Part shown: piece after piece, positions 8,523 through 16,500 of the stretch
Layout of the letters: each line of letters opens with the position of its first letter
Position numbering within the stretch: the first letter of the stretch is position 1
NCBI GenBank assembly: GCA_963705835.1
Contig: CAVPLC010000080.1
Coordinates: forward strand, 62,001 to 126,000
DNA length: 64,000 bases
From: Palsa-504 sp963705835
GTDB taxonomy: Bacteria; Actinomycetota; Actinomycetes; Streptosporangiales; Streptosporangiaceae
Direction: 5' to 3'
The notes under the pieces: generated by a model
What the model saw: the letters and a program-made list of their open reading frames with translations, nothing else
The model's database searches: none
Told to the model about the DNA's origin: nothing
Made by a program: the position numbers and the translations under genes

Positions 8523-9761
8523 ATGAGGGCATCGGAGATACGTCAGCTGATCCGGATGAAGCCGGTCGAGCTCGACGCGACCCGCCGGCGGCTTTCTGCC
8601 TGCCACGACATCGCCGACCTGCGCGCCACGGGACGCCGCCTGACGCCGCGCCCGGTCTTCGACTACGTCGACGGCGGCGCCGACGAAGAGCTGTCCGTGC
8701 GCGCGAACACCAAGGCGTTCCGGCGATGGCGGTTTCAGCCGCGGACGCTGGTGAACGTGTCGGACGCCGATACCTCGACGGCGTTCCTCGGCTCGGTGGT
8801 GCCGCTTCCGCTGGCCCTGGCCCCGACCGGGTACACCCGGATGATGCACCCGGACGGCGAGATCGCCGCGGCCCGCGCGGCGCAGCGGCACGGCCTGCCC
8901 TACACGCTGTCCACCATGGCCACCACCACCATCGAGGCGGTCGCCGAAGCTCTATCTTCCCAACCAACCGGCCCCGACCGACCTCCCGGCCAGCCCGACC
9001 TGTGGTTCCAGCTTTACATCCTGCGTGACAGCGGGCTGAACAAGGAGCTGGTCGACCGGGCCGCCGCGGCCAAGTACCGGGTGCTCGTGGTGACCGTGGA
9101 CTGCTTCGTGACCGGCCACCGGACCAGGGACCGGCGCAACGGCCTGGTCATCCCGCCCGAGCTCACGGCGCGGACGCTGGTGAGCATCGCGGGCAAGCCG
9201 GGCTACTGGACCCGGATGCTGCGCAGCCCGGCCATCGGCTTCGCCAACTTCACCGGGCACGACGCGGTGACGATCGAGGACACCGGCGCGCTGTTCAACC
9301 CGGCCATCACCTGGGACGACATCGCCGAGCTGCGAGCGCGCTGGCCGGGCCGGCTGGTCGTCAAGGGCCCGCTCGGCCCCGCGGACTGCCTGCGCGCCGT
9401 CTCGGTGGGGGCGGACGGCGTGCAGCTGTCCAACCACGGCGGGCGCCAGCTGGACCGGGCGGTGCCGCCGGTCGACACGATCGCGGCCGCCCGCGAGGCG
9501 GTCGGACCGGACGTGTCCGTGCTGGTGGATTCGGGGATCCGGCACGGATCGGACATCGCGGTGGCGCTGGCGCTCGGCGCGGACGCCTGCGCGATCGGGC
9601 GTGCCTACCTGTACGGGCTGATGGCGGGCGGGGAGCCGGGGGTGAACAAGGCGCTGGACATCCTGGCCGCCCAGTTCAAGCGGACCATGCAGCTGCTGGG
9701 CGTGAGCTCGGTGGCCGAGCTGCGCTCGCTCGGACGCGAGCTGCTGGTCGGAGGTTCATGA
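8523..9761 (+). CDS. FMN-dependent alpha-hydroxy-acid oxidase/dehydrogenase
   Basis: A 412-residue TIM-barrel flavoprotein of the lactate/glycolate oxidase family. Visible marks: VFDYVDGGADEELS near the N-terminus, ALAPTGYTRMMHPDGE, the FMN-binding VVKGPLGPADC strand and the catalytic base His305 in SNHGGRQLD, followed by VDSGIRHGSD. It oxidises a 2-hydroxy acid to the 2-keto acid; the acceptor is unknown. The start at 8523 is favoured because the upstream extension is not family-like. About 15 extra residues (LSSQPTGPDRPPGQP, near residues 143-157) interrupt the usual barrel and look like a small in-frame insertion. One base separates it from the LysE gene, so they are co-transcribed. Confidence 0.9.
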   Translation: MRASEIRQLIRMKPVELDATRRRLSACHDIADLRATGRRLTPRPVFDYVDGGADEELSVRANTKAFRRWRFQPRTLVNVSDADTSTAFLGSVVPLPLALAPTGYTRMMHPDGEIAAARAAQRHGLPYTLSTMATTTIEAVAEALSSQPTGPDRPPGQPDLWFQLYILRDSGLNKELVDRAAAAKYRVLVVTVDCFVTGHRTRDRRNGLVIPPELTARTLVSIAGKPGYWTRMLRSPAIGFANFTGHDAVTIEDTGALFNPAITWDDIAELRARWPGRLVVKGPLGPADCLRAVSVGADGVQLSNHGGRQLDRAVPPVDTIAAAREAVGPDVSVLVDSGIRHGSDIAVALALGADACAIGRAYLYGLMAGGEPGVNKALDILAAQFKRTMQLLGVSSVAELRSLGRELLVGGS

Positions 9762-9762
9762 C

Positions 9763-10401
9763 ATGATCTCGACCGGACATCTGCTGGGGTTCGCGCTGGC
9801 CTCGCTGGTGCTGATCGTCATCCCGGGACCCGGGGTGCTGTTCGTGGTCGGGCGGGCACTGGCGCACGGCCGGCGCACCGCGCTGGCCACCGCCCTGGGA
9901 CACGCCGCGGGCAACTACATGGTGGCCACGTGCGTGGCCGTCGGGCTGGGCTCGCTGCTGCAGCGGTCGGTCCAGGCGTTCGTGATCGTGAAGGTGGCGG
10001 GCGCGCTCTACCTGATCTGGCTGGGCGTCCACGCGATACGGCACCGCAAGTCGCTCGCCGACTCGATGGCGCAGTCCGCAGAGCCGCAGGTCGGGTGGCG
10101 AGCAGCGCGGGACGGCGCCGTGGTGGGCATCACCAACCCGAAGGCCTACATCTTGTTCGGCGCGATCCTGCCGCAGTTCGTGAACCGCGCGGCCGGGGAC
10201 GTTCCGGGGCAGATGCTGCTGCTGGCCGTGGTCTCGGTGGTCATCGGGGCGATCTCGGACAGCTGCTGGGGGTTCGCGGCGAGCGCGGTACGGACCTGGT
10301 TCGCCAGCTCGCCGCGCCGCTTCGAGCTGGTCGGCGGCGCCGGCGGGCTGGCCATGATCGGCGTCGGCGTGACCGTGGCCATAACCGGCCGCCACAACTG
10401 A
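9763..10401 (+). CDS. LysE/RhtB family exporter
   Basis: A 212-residue membrane protein with the LysE/RhtB pattern: N-terminal PGPGVLFVVGRAL, the short TNPKAYILFGAILPQF motif and about six hydrophobic segments. The family exports amino acids or related metabolites out of the cell. It starts one base after the hydroxy-acid oxidase stop, indicating a two-gene operon. Export of a product or substrate analogue of the oxidase is a reasonable guess but not shown. Confidence 0.92.
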   Translation: MISTGHLLGFALASLVLIVIPGPGVLFVVGRALAHGRRTALATALGHAAGNYMVATCVAVGLGSLLQRSVQAFVIVKVAGALYLIWLGVHAIRHRKSLADSMAQSAEPQVGWRAARDGAVVGITNPKAYILFGAILPQFVNRAAGDVPGQMLLLAVVSVVIGAISDSCWGFAASAVRTWFASSPRRFELVGGAGGLAMIGVGVTVAITGRHN

Positions 10402-10459
10402 GCTTCATCTGGCTTACCTCTGGCTTTCGTCCCCGCTGGGCCGGTGCCTCATGCCGCGG

Positions 10460-10768
10460 CTAGCGCGGGCTGGCCGAGTCCAGCAGTTGCCGCAGCGCGG
10501 TCGTGTAACGGTCCAGCGCTGCCCGGCCTTCGTGGGTGAGCGCGACCGAGGTCCGCGCGGCGTTGCCGTTGCCGGACCTCTCGGTCGTCACGTACCCGGC
10601 GTCCTCAAGCTTGCGCAGGTGGGTGATCAGGTTGCCCGGCGTCAGTCCGATCAGGTCCTGCAGCCTGGTGAACGACAGGTCATCGCCGTCGCGCAGGGCC
10701 GCCAGCGTCACCACGATTCGCAGCCTGGCAGGGACGTGGATCACCGGGTCGAGTGTCTCGTCGCTCAT
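10460..10768 (-). CDS. Winged-helix transcriptional regulator (MarR/ArsR-like)
   Basis: A 102-residue single-domain regulator. The recognition region LTPGNLITHLRKLEDAGYV, followed by a wing and VALTHEGRAALDRY, matches the 'winged helix DNA-binding domain' group (PF13601-like) that binds short palindromes. The ATG at 10768 overlaps the stop of the upstream membrane gene, so the two are coupled. Two upstream promoters carry TTTG...CAAA palindromes that are plausible operators, suggesting autorepression. A truncated second copy lies at 11452-11646. Confidence 0.9.
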   Translation of the reverse strand: MSDETLDPVIHVPARLRIVVTLAALRDGDDLSFTRLQDLIGLTPGNLITHLRKLEDAGYVTTERSGNGNAARTSVALTHEGRAALDRYTTALRQLLDSASPR

Positions 10769-11427
10769 GCGCGTCGCAGCAGGGGCTCGATGGCGGCCAT
10801 CAGCACGATCCCGCCGCCGCCCGCCAGGGCGATCACCGCCAGGTAGGTCACCGGGCCTGCCCACCCGCCGTAGGCCGCCACGGCCAGCAGCCACAACCCC
10901 ACCGCGAGCCGGGGCCGGTCCAGCACGCCGTTGACCGCGCAGCTGGCGACGAACACCACGCCCGCCACCAGCAGGGGCGCGGCCGCCCCCATCAGGGCGA
11001 CCAGCGGCCGGTCCGCGCCCGCGCGGGCCACCGCGTGGATGAAGATGTCCATCGCCAGGACCCCGGCGGCCAGCGCCGAGACGAAGATGCCCCGCTGCAG
11101 TACCGACGGGCCGCCGACGCCGCTGGACGCCCGGTCGACAAACCGCACGGTGATGATCGCGGCGACCAGGAACAGCGCGACCAGCGTCACTACCGCGGGC
11201 ACGGTCGGCCCGTGGAACGGATGTTGCCCGCGGACCGACAGCCACAGCGTGCCGTAGCTGGCGAGCACGGCCAGTCCCCAGGTCACGAACAGCGCCGGCC
11301 GCCGGACCGCCAGCTCACGCCGGGCTCGCTCACGAGCCTGCTGCATGATGACCGCGGCGTTCTGCGCGTCCATGCTCGCCGCCTCGTCCATGCCCGCGTC
11401 ATCCTTCATCTTGGCTCCCGCGCTCAT
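10765..11427 (-). CDS. Multi-pass membrane protein, downstream duplicate copy
   Basis: About 220 residues with five to six hydrophobic segments. From the REL(A/V)VRRPALFVTWG segment to the C-terminus it is nearly identical to the protein at 11643-12242, so the two arose by recent tandem duplication. Only the N-terminal 35 or so residues and one central loop differ. ATG 11427 is preceded by GGAAGGTGG; GTG 11436 is an in-frame alternative. The gene is coupled to the winged-helix regulator and has its own promoter. Membrane proteins paired with such regulators are common in actinobacteria and usually uncharacterised. Confidence 0.85.
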   Translation of the reverse strand: MSAGAKMKDDAGMDEAASMDAQNAAVIMQQARERARRELAVRRPALFVTWGLAVLASYGTLWLSVRGQHPFHGPTVPAVVTLVALFLVAAIITVRFVDRASSGVGGPSVLQRGIFVSALAAGVLAMDIFIHAVARAGADRPLVALMGAAAPLLVAGVVFVASCAVNGVLDRPRLAVGLWLLAVAAYGGWAGPVTYLAVIALAGGGGIVLMAAIEPLLRRA

Positions 11428-11444
11428 GCCCGCCACCTTCCCGG

Positions 11445-11486
11445 CTTTGTATCACAAACCTAGCTCGCTTTGCCTCGCAAAGTCAA
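11445..11486 (-). promoter_or_regulatory. Promoter and twin TTTG operators, copy 1
   Basis: Minus-strand promoter: -35 TTGACT (11481-11486), an 18-base spacer and -10 TAGGTT (11457-11462). Palindrome CTTTGCCTCGCAAAG (11468-11482) lies in the spacer and overlaps the -35; CTTTGTATCACAAA (11445-11458) overlaps the -10 and start region. The same arrangement recurs at 12260-12318. It fits repression by the neighbouring winged-helix protein. Confidence 0.75.
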
Positions 11487-11646
11487 GGGCAGGAGCGATG
11501 ATCGGCGCAGGCTCAGGCTTGCGGGCCGTGCGCCGGGCGGCCGGGTGGGCTCGGGCTTGCCGGCCGTGCCCGCTGGACGGCCCGGTGGCTACGATGCGCA
11601 GCCGCGCGGGCTGTGGATCCACCGGGCCGGGTCCGTTGTCGCTCAT
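11452..11646 (-). pseudogene. Truncated winged-helix regulator remnant
   Basis: Begins MSDNGPGPVDPQPARLRIVAT, clearly related to the start of the intact regulator at 10768 (MSDETLDPVIHVPARLRIVVT). After about 20 residues it loses all similarity: the DNA-binding helices and wing are absent and the frame runs into the next promoter. Like the intact copy it starts by overlapping the stop of its membrane-protein gene. Best read as the deleted regulator of the upstream duplicate module. A functional short peptide is possible but unlikely. Confidence 0.75.
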
Positions 11647-12242
11647 GCGCGTCGCAGCAGGGGCTCGATGGCGGCCATCAGCACGATCCCGCCGCCGCCC
11701 GCCAGGGCGATCACCGCCAGGTAGGTCACCGGGCCTGCCCACCCGCCATAGGCCGCCACGGCCAGCAGCCACAACCCCACGGCGAGCCGGGGCCGGTCCA
11801 GCACGCCGTTGACCGCGCAGCTGGCGACGAACACCACGCCCGCCACCAGCAGGGGCGCGGCCGCCCCCATCAGGGCGACCAGCGGCCGGTCCGCGCCCGC
11901 GCGGGCCACCGCGTGGATGAAGATGTCCATCGCCAAGGCCCCAGCGGCCAGCGCCGAGACAAAGATGCCCCGCTGCAGCGCGGACGAACCGCTGACGCCA
12001 CTGGACGCCCGGTCGGCCTCCCACACCGTGTAGACCGCCGCGGCCACCAACAGCGCGACCAGCGTCACCACCGCGGGCACGGTCGGCCCGTGGAACGGAT
12101 GCTGCCCGCGGACCGACAGCCACAGCGCGCCGTAGCCGACGAGGACGGCCAGCCCCCAGGTCACGAACAGCGCCGGGCGCCGGACCGCCAGCTCACGCCG
12201 GGACCGCTCACGCGCCTGCTTCATTTCGGTTGCCAAGTTCAT
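11643..12242 (-). CDS. Multi-pass membrane protein, upstream duplicate copy
   Basis: About 199 residues; near-identical to the 10765-11427 product apart from the N-terminus (MNLATEMKQARERSRRE) and one loop. The start at 12242 is chosen because GGAGG sits just upstream and the promoter's likely transcription start (about 12282) lies inside the longer frame that begins at 12287. It has five to six membrane segments. The associated regulator downstream is truncated, so this copy may depend on the intact regulator of the other module. Confidence 0.85.
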   Translation of the reverse strand: MNLATEMKQARERSRRELAVRRPALFVTWGLAVLVGYGALWLSVRGQHPFHGPTVPAVVTLVALLVAAAVYTVWEADRASSGVSGSSALQRGIFVSALAAGALAMDIFIHAVARAGADRPLVALMGAAAPLLVAGVVFVASCAVNGVLDRPRLAVGLWLLAVAAYGGWAGPVTYLAVIALAGGGGIVLMAAIEPLLRRA

Positions 12243-12259
12243 GTTCTCCGCCTCCTTGA

Positions 12260-12318
12260 CTTTGTGCCGCAAAGCACTTTGTGCCACAAACCTAGCTCGC
12301 TTTGCTCCGCAAAGTCAA
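12260..12318 (-). promoter_or_regulatory. Promoter with three TTTG-type operators, copy 2
   Basis: Minus-strand -35 TTGACT (12313-12318), an 18-base spacer and -10 TAGGTT (12289-12294). Three palindromes follow each other: CTTTGCTCCGCAAAG (12300-12314), CTTTGTGCCACAAA (12277-12290) and CTTTGTGCCGCAAAG (12260-12274). The first two overlap the promoter and the third lies in the leader, a layout expected for tight repression. Confidence 0.75.
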
Positions 12319-12685
12319 GAGGCGGGGGAACGATGATCGGCACACCCCATTCCCTGGGGTGCACGAGCCCCTGGCCTCATCATGCGGGGCCCGTGTGTGG
12401 CTGAATGCCCGTCTGCGGCCATCCGGGCTGCTTCCGTCAGCTGTCGTGTGCCCTGCGGTCACTGAGCTACCGGGGCTAACCGGCACGTTGTGGCGCTGTG
12501 CCGGTTGCAACCGGCATGCTGTAACAACGTTCCGGCCGGGGGTCGGCCGGGACGGGCCGGGCGGGACGGGCCGGGCGGGCCCTGCGGCCGGGGCCCTGCG
12601 GGCGGCGGAAGCGCGCAGCTCGCGCTGGGCAGATTCGGAGGTTCAGCGTGGCCTCGATGGTCAGCCGCCGACGGGGACGGCGGGG
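12319..12685 (+). other. Intergenic region, no credible gene
   Basis: Between the duplicated module's promoter and the stop of the next minus-strand gene. Short ORFs here lack ribosome sites and family features. It contains the nested palindrome at 12486-12529 and a G-rich stretch (12533-12604) with a 14-base direct repeat GGGACGGGCCGGGC. Confidence 0.6.
12486..12529 (+). promoter_or_regulatory. Nested perfect palindrome, candidate operator or hairpin
   Basis: TGCCGGTTGCAACCGGCA (12499-12516) is a perfect 18-base palindrome. It is flanked symmetrically, seven bases away on each side, by CGTTGT (12486-12491) and ACAACG (12524-12529), which are also complementary. No T-run follows, so a protein-binding site is more likely than a terminator. 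Confidence 0.5.
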
Positions 12686-13237
12686 CTACTTGCAGGTATC
12701 CGGGAGCAGGACGTCGGCTACCTGGCCGGGCGCCAGCGATACGTCCACGGAGGTGGTCCCGTTGCCGTCGGCGTAGCGGGCCAGGATCACGTACAGGCCG
12801 GGGGCGAGGTGATCGAGGCGGAACTTCTGGTTCTGCGAGACGCTCTCGCGGGCGGCGATCACGGTCGGGAGGACCAGCCGGTAGACGCCGTGGCCGGCCG
12901 GCTCCATGTGCTCCTGGCCGGGCAGCGCCTCGACGGTGGCGGCGGCGGAGAACAGCGGCGCCCCAGACGAGGTGTCCACCAGCATTGCGATACCCGAACA
13001 CGGCTTGATGTATCCGGTGACCGCCCCGGTCTGCGCCATCCACGGCATCGCGACGACCGCCGGGCTTAGGAGGGACGGGCGGCTGGACGGGCTGAGCCAG
13101 AGACCCACGAGGGCGGCGAGCACGAGCATGACCGCGGCGGCGCCCGCCCGGCGCAGGCGGCGGTTCCGGGCCTGAGCTCGGAGGACCTCATCTACGATGG
13201 ACAGCGGTCCTTCGGTGGATTGCCGCAGCGCACCCAC
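12686..13237 (-). CDS. Single-pass membrane protein, unknown function
   Basis: A 183-residue protein: a short basic cytoplasmic N-terminus (ARNRRLRRAG), one hydrophobic segment (about residues 32-50) and an exported domain. Residues about 70-183 contain two Cys (CSGIAM and the final DTCK) that could form a disulphide, and a beta-rich pattern (GLYVILARYADGNGTTSVDVSLAPGQ) like carboxypeptidase-regulatory-type sandwiches. GTG 13237 lies against an AGGAGG, leaving almost no spacing, so the true start is uncertain. It lies 50 bases after the small gene that follows the tricorn proteases and may belong to that operon. Confidence 0.75.
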   Translation of the reverse strand: MGALRQSTEGPLSIVDEVLRAQARNRRLRRAGAAAVMLVLAALVGLWLSPSSRPSLLSPAVVAMPWMAQTGAVTGYIKPCSGIAMLVDTSSGAPLFSAAATVEALPGQEHMEPAGHGVYRLVLPTVIAARESVSQNQKFRLDHLAPGLYVILARYADGNGTTSVDVSLAPGQVADVLLPDTCK

Positions 13238-13287
13238 CTCCTCGGTCGTCCCTTAGACGCGCCGCGTCCGGCCGCGGTTGCCGGCCA

Positions 13288-13548
13288 TCACCTCAGGTCT
13301 CCGATCGCGCAGATCACGGCTCCTGACCGGGGGCAGCGCCAGACGGCGGTGTGCTGGTCGGCGGCTACAGGCTCGAGCGGATGGGAGTTCGGGTGCTGGG
13401 GACACTCGGGCCAGGTGGCGGACCGGCCGCGCAGCAGCTGGTCGACCATCTCGTCGCCGAACTTCTCCCGCAGAACCGCGAGATGGGCGGCCTCCTCGGC
13501 GCTCCCGGCCACGTGGAAGAAGCTGCCGTAGGCCGGGTCGGGCGTCAT
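13288..13548 (-). CDS. Small conserved-type protein after tricorn protease, 86 aa
   Basis: An 86-residue protein beginning MTPDPAYGSFFHVAGSAEEAAHLA. Its start overlaps the tricorn protease stop by four bases, so it is translationally coupled. It has an acidic, helical first half (AVLREKFGDEMVDQLL) and a second half with two Cys (ECPQHPN, WRCPRSG) that could bind a metal or form a disulphide. No known domain was recognised. Coupling suggests a role tied to the protease, for example as an accessory factor; this is inference only. Confidence 0.75.
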   Translation of the reverse strand: MTPDPAYGSFFHVAGSAEEAAHLAVLREKFGDEMVDQLLRGRSATWPECPQHPNSHPLEPVAADQHTAVWRCPRSGAVICAIGDLR

Positions 13549-16500
13549 GGCCGGCGGGGCGGGAGCGGGGGTCGGGCCTTGTCCGGGCCGGTCGACGGGT
13601 CCGGGGGGACCGCGGGAGGCTTCTTGTCCAGCAGCTCCAGGGCGAGCTGGACCGCGGTCTCCAGCTGGGTGTCGCGTCCCGCCGCCCAGTCGTCCGGGGT
13701 GTTCAGCACCTCCACGTCCGGGTCGACGCCGTGGTTCTCCACGCCCCAGCCGTACTCGTCGAACGAGAACCCGTACCGCGGCACGGTCATGCTGGTGCCG
13801 TCGACCAGCGTCTGGTAGCCCTCGATGCCGACCACGCCACCCCAGGTGCGGGTGCCGACGACCGGGCCCAGGGCGAGCAGGCGGACGGCCGCGGTGACGA
13901 TGTCGCCATCGGAGCCTGCGAACTCGTCGGCCAGGGTGACCAGCGGGCCGCGGCGCGCGTCCTGCGGGTAGCTCTCCGGCTGGACCCAGCGTCCCGTGCC
14001 CCAGGCGATGAGGCGGCGGGCCAGCTTCTCCACGACCAGCTCGGAGATGTGCCCTCCGCTGTTCCCGCGCACGTCAAAGATCAGCCCGTCGCGGGCCATC
14101 TCGGTGCGCAGGTCGCGATGGAAGTGCGCCCAGCCCTCGCCCATCATGTCCGGGATGTGCAGGTAGCCCAGGCGCCCGTCGCTCAGCTCGCGGACCTGCC
14201 GGCGCCGTTCGGCGACCCAGTCCTGGTACCGCAGCCGCCGCTCCCCGTGCAGCGGCACCACGACCACGTGGCGCGCGCCTGCCGCATCCGGGGTCCGGAC
14301 GGTGAGCTCGACCGGCTTGCCCGCGGTCCCGGCCAGCAGCGGCCAGGGGCCGCGTACCGGGTCGAGCTGCTGGCCGTCGACGGCCAGCAGCTCATCGCCG
14401 GCCCGGACCGCCACCCCGGGCGCGGTCAGCGGCGAGCGCGCCCGCGGATCGGAGGACTCGCCGGGAAGCACCCGGTCCACGATCCAGCGGCCGGCCGGAT
14501 CGCGGGAGATGTCCGCGCCGAGCTGGCCCACGGCGGGACGTCCCGGCGCGGCGGAGTCCGTGTCGGCCTGGTTGACGTAGCAGTGCGAGGTGGCGAGCTC
14601 GCCGACCACCTCCAATAGCAGGTCGGCGAAGTCGGCCGAACCGCGGATCCGGTCCAGCAGCGGCCGGTAGGCGTCGAGCACGCCGTCCCAGTCCACGCCG
14701 GACATGTCCGGGGTCCAGAAGTCGCGGCGCATGATGCGCCCGGCCTCGGCGTAGGCGTGCCGCCACATCGCGGCCGGGTCGGCCTGGAACCGGGCCCGGG
14801 ACAGCTCGACGGTGACGACGTTGGAGTCGTCGTGCTTGGCCGCGGACGGCATGACCTTCAGATCGTCGCGGTCGCGGACCACGAAGCGGGTGCCGTCGCC
14901 GCTGACGTCGAACCAGTCGATCTGGCTGGCGACCTCGGTGACCTCGCGCTTGCGCAGGTCGAACCGCTCGAGCGAGGGGCGCGGCCGGTCGTCGTCCGGG
15001 GCGGCGCCGCTCTCGCCGAGCACGCCGGTGACCGGGTTGCGGCGCCAGGCCAGCCCGCCCTTGATCGCCCGCAGGCCGGAGTAACGGCCCTCGGCCACCG
15101 GGACCGGCAGCACCCGGTCGAGCAGGCCGTCGGCGTCCACCGCCACCGTGGGCGACTCGGCGGAATCCTTGGACTCGTCATCGCCGGATTCCGCGCCGAG
15201 CGGGCGCCCCGCGGGCAGCGGGCCGAACGGGGAAGGCGTCTCGGCGGCGAGGGTCACCAGGTACGGGCGGCTGCCGAACGGGAACGACAGGTCGAAGGAC
15301 TGGGCGTCGTAGACCGGGTCGAAGCTGCGCACGGACAAGAACGCCAGGTAGAGCCCGTCGGCGGTGAACGCGGGCGCGGTGTCGGCGAACCGGCCGTCGG
15401 TCACCTCGATGATCTCGCGGCTGTGCTGGCCCGGGGGGACGACTGTGCTGGCTTCTCCTTCTGGGGGGACCCATCCCCCCAGACCCCCCTTGGGAGGGAC
15501 TCCATCCCCCCGGACCCCCCTGGCAGACCCCCCCGCGGCGATCCGGGCCATCCTTATCCGGGACAGCGGCGGCGGACCGGGCTGGGACCAGGCCAGCCAG
15601 GCCGAGTCCGGCGACCAGGCCAGCCCCCTGATGGCTCCGTAATCGGAGGCCGCCAGCTCGCTGACCTCCCCCGAGTCCATGTCCACCAGCAGCAGCCTGC
15701 CGTCCTGCGCGGCAGCCGCGACCGTGGCCCCGTCCGGGGAAGCGGCCAGGCCCATGACGGCGCCGATGGCACCCTCGGCGAGGCGAACCGTCACGGACTC
15801 CGCGGTCGCCGGGGCGACCTCCAGCGCGTCGGGGCCGGCCGCGTCGGTGACCCAGACCACCTTGCCGGTCTCCCCCAGCACCCGCGGCAGCCGGGCCCTG
15901 GCCCCCGGGTCCACGTGCAGCGCGCGCGCCGGGCCGTCCTTATGCGTCAGCCAGTGCACCGTCCCCCGCACCTCGACCACGCTGGCCTGCCCGGTCTGAT
16001 CGCAGTCCAGGTCACCGACGTGATCCCGGGCCGAGATCAGCCGCGGCGCGCGCGCCGCGGCCGGAGAGCCGAGGGTGATGTCGATCTTGCGCGGCTGGGC
16101 GGCATCCGGGCCGTCCAGCATCCAGACGTCGCCCGCCACGTGGTAGACGATCCGCTGCCCGTCCGTGCTCGGGTTGCGCGCGTAGGCGCCGTCGTGGTCG
16201 GTGTGCCGGGTCAGGCCGGTGCCGTCCAGCGCGCACGAGTAGACGTTGCCGGTGCCCTCGTGGTCGGACAGGAAGAACAGCCGGCCGCCCACCAGCATCG
16301 GGCAGGCCAGCTGACCCTCCAGGCCGGCCAGCACCCGGGTGAACAGGGGGTCGTCCGCGGCGGAGACCCACAGCTTGCCGGTCCGGCCGCCGCGGTACCG
16401 CTTCCAGTAGGCGGGCTCGCCGGCCACGCTGCCGGTGAGCAGCGCGGTGCCGGCGTCCTCGAGGGCCAGGTCGTTGACCGGGCCGAACGGCAGCAGCCGG

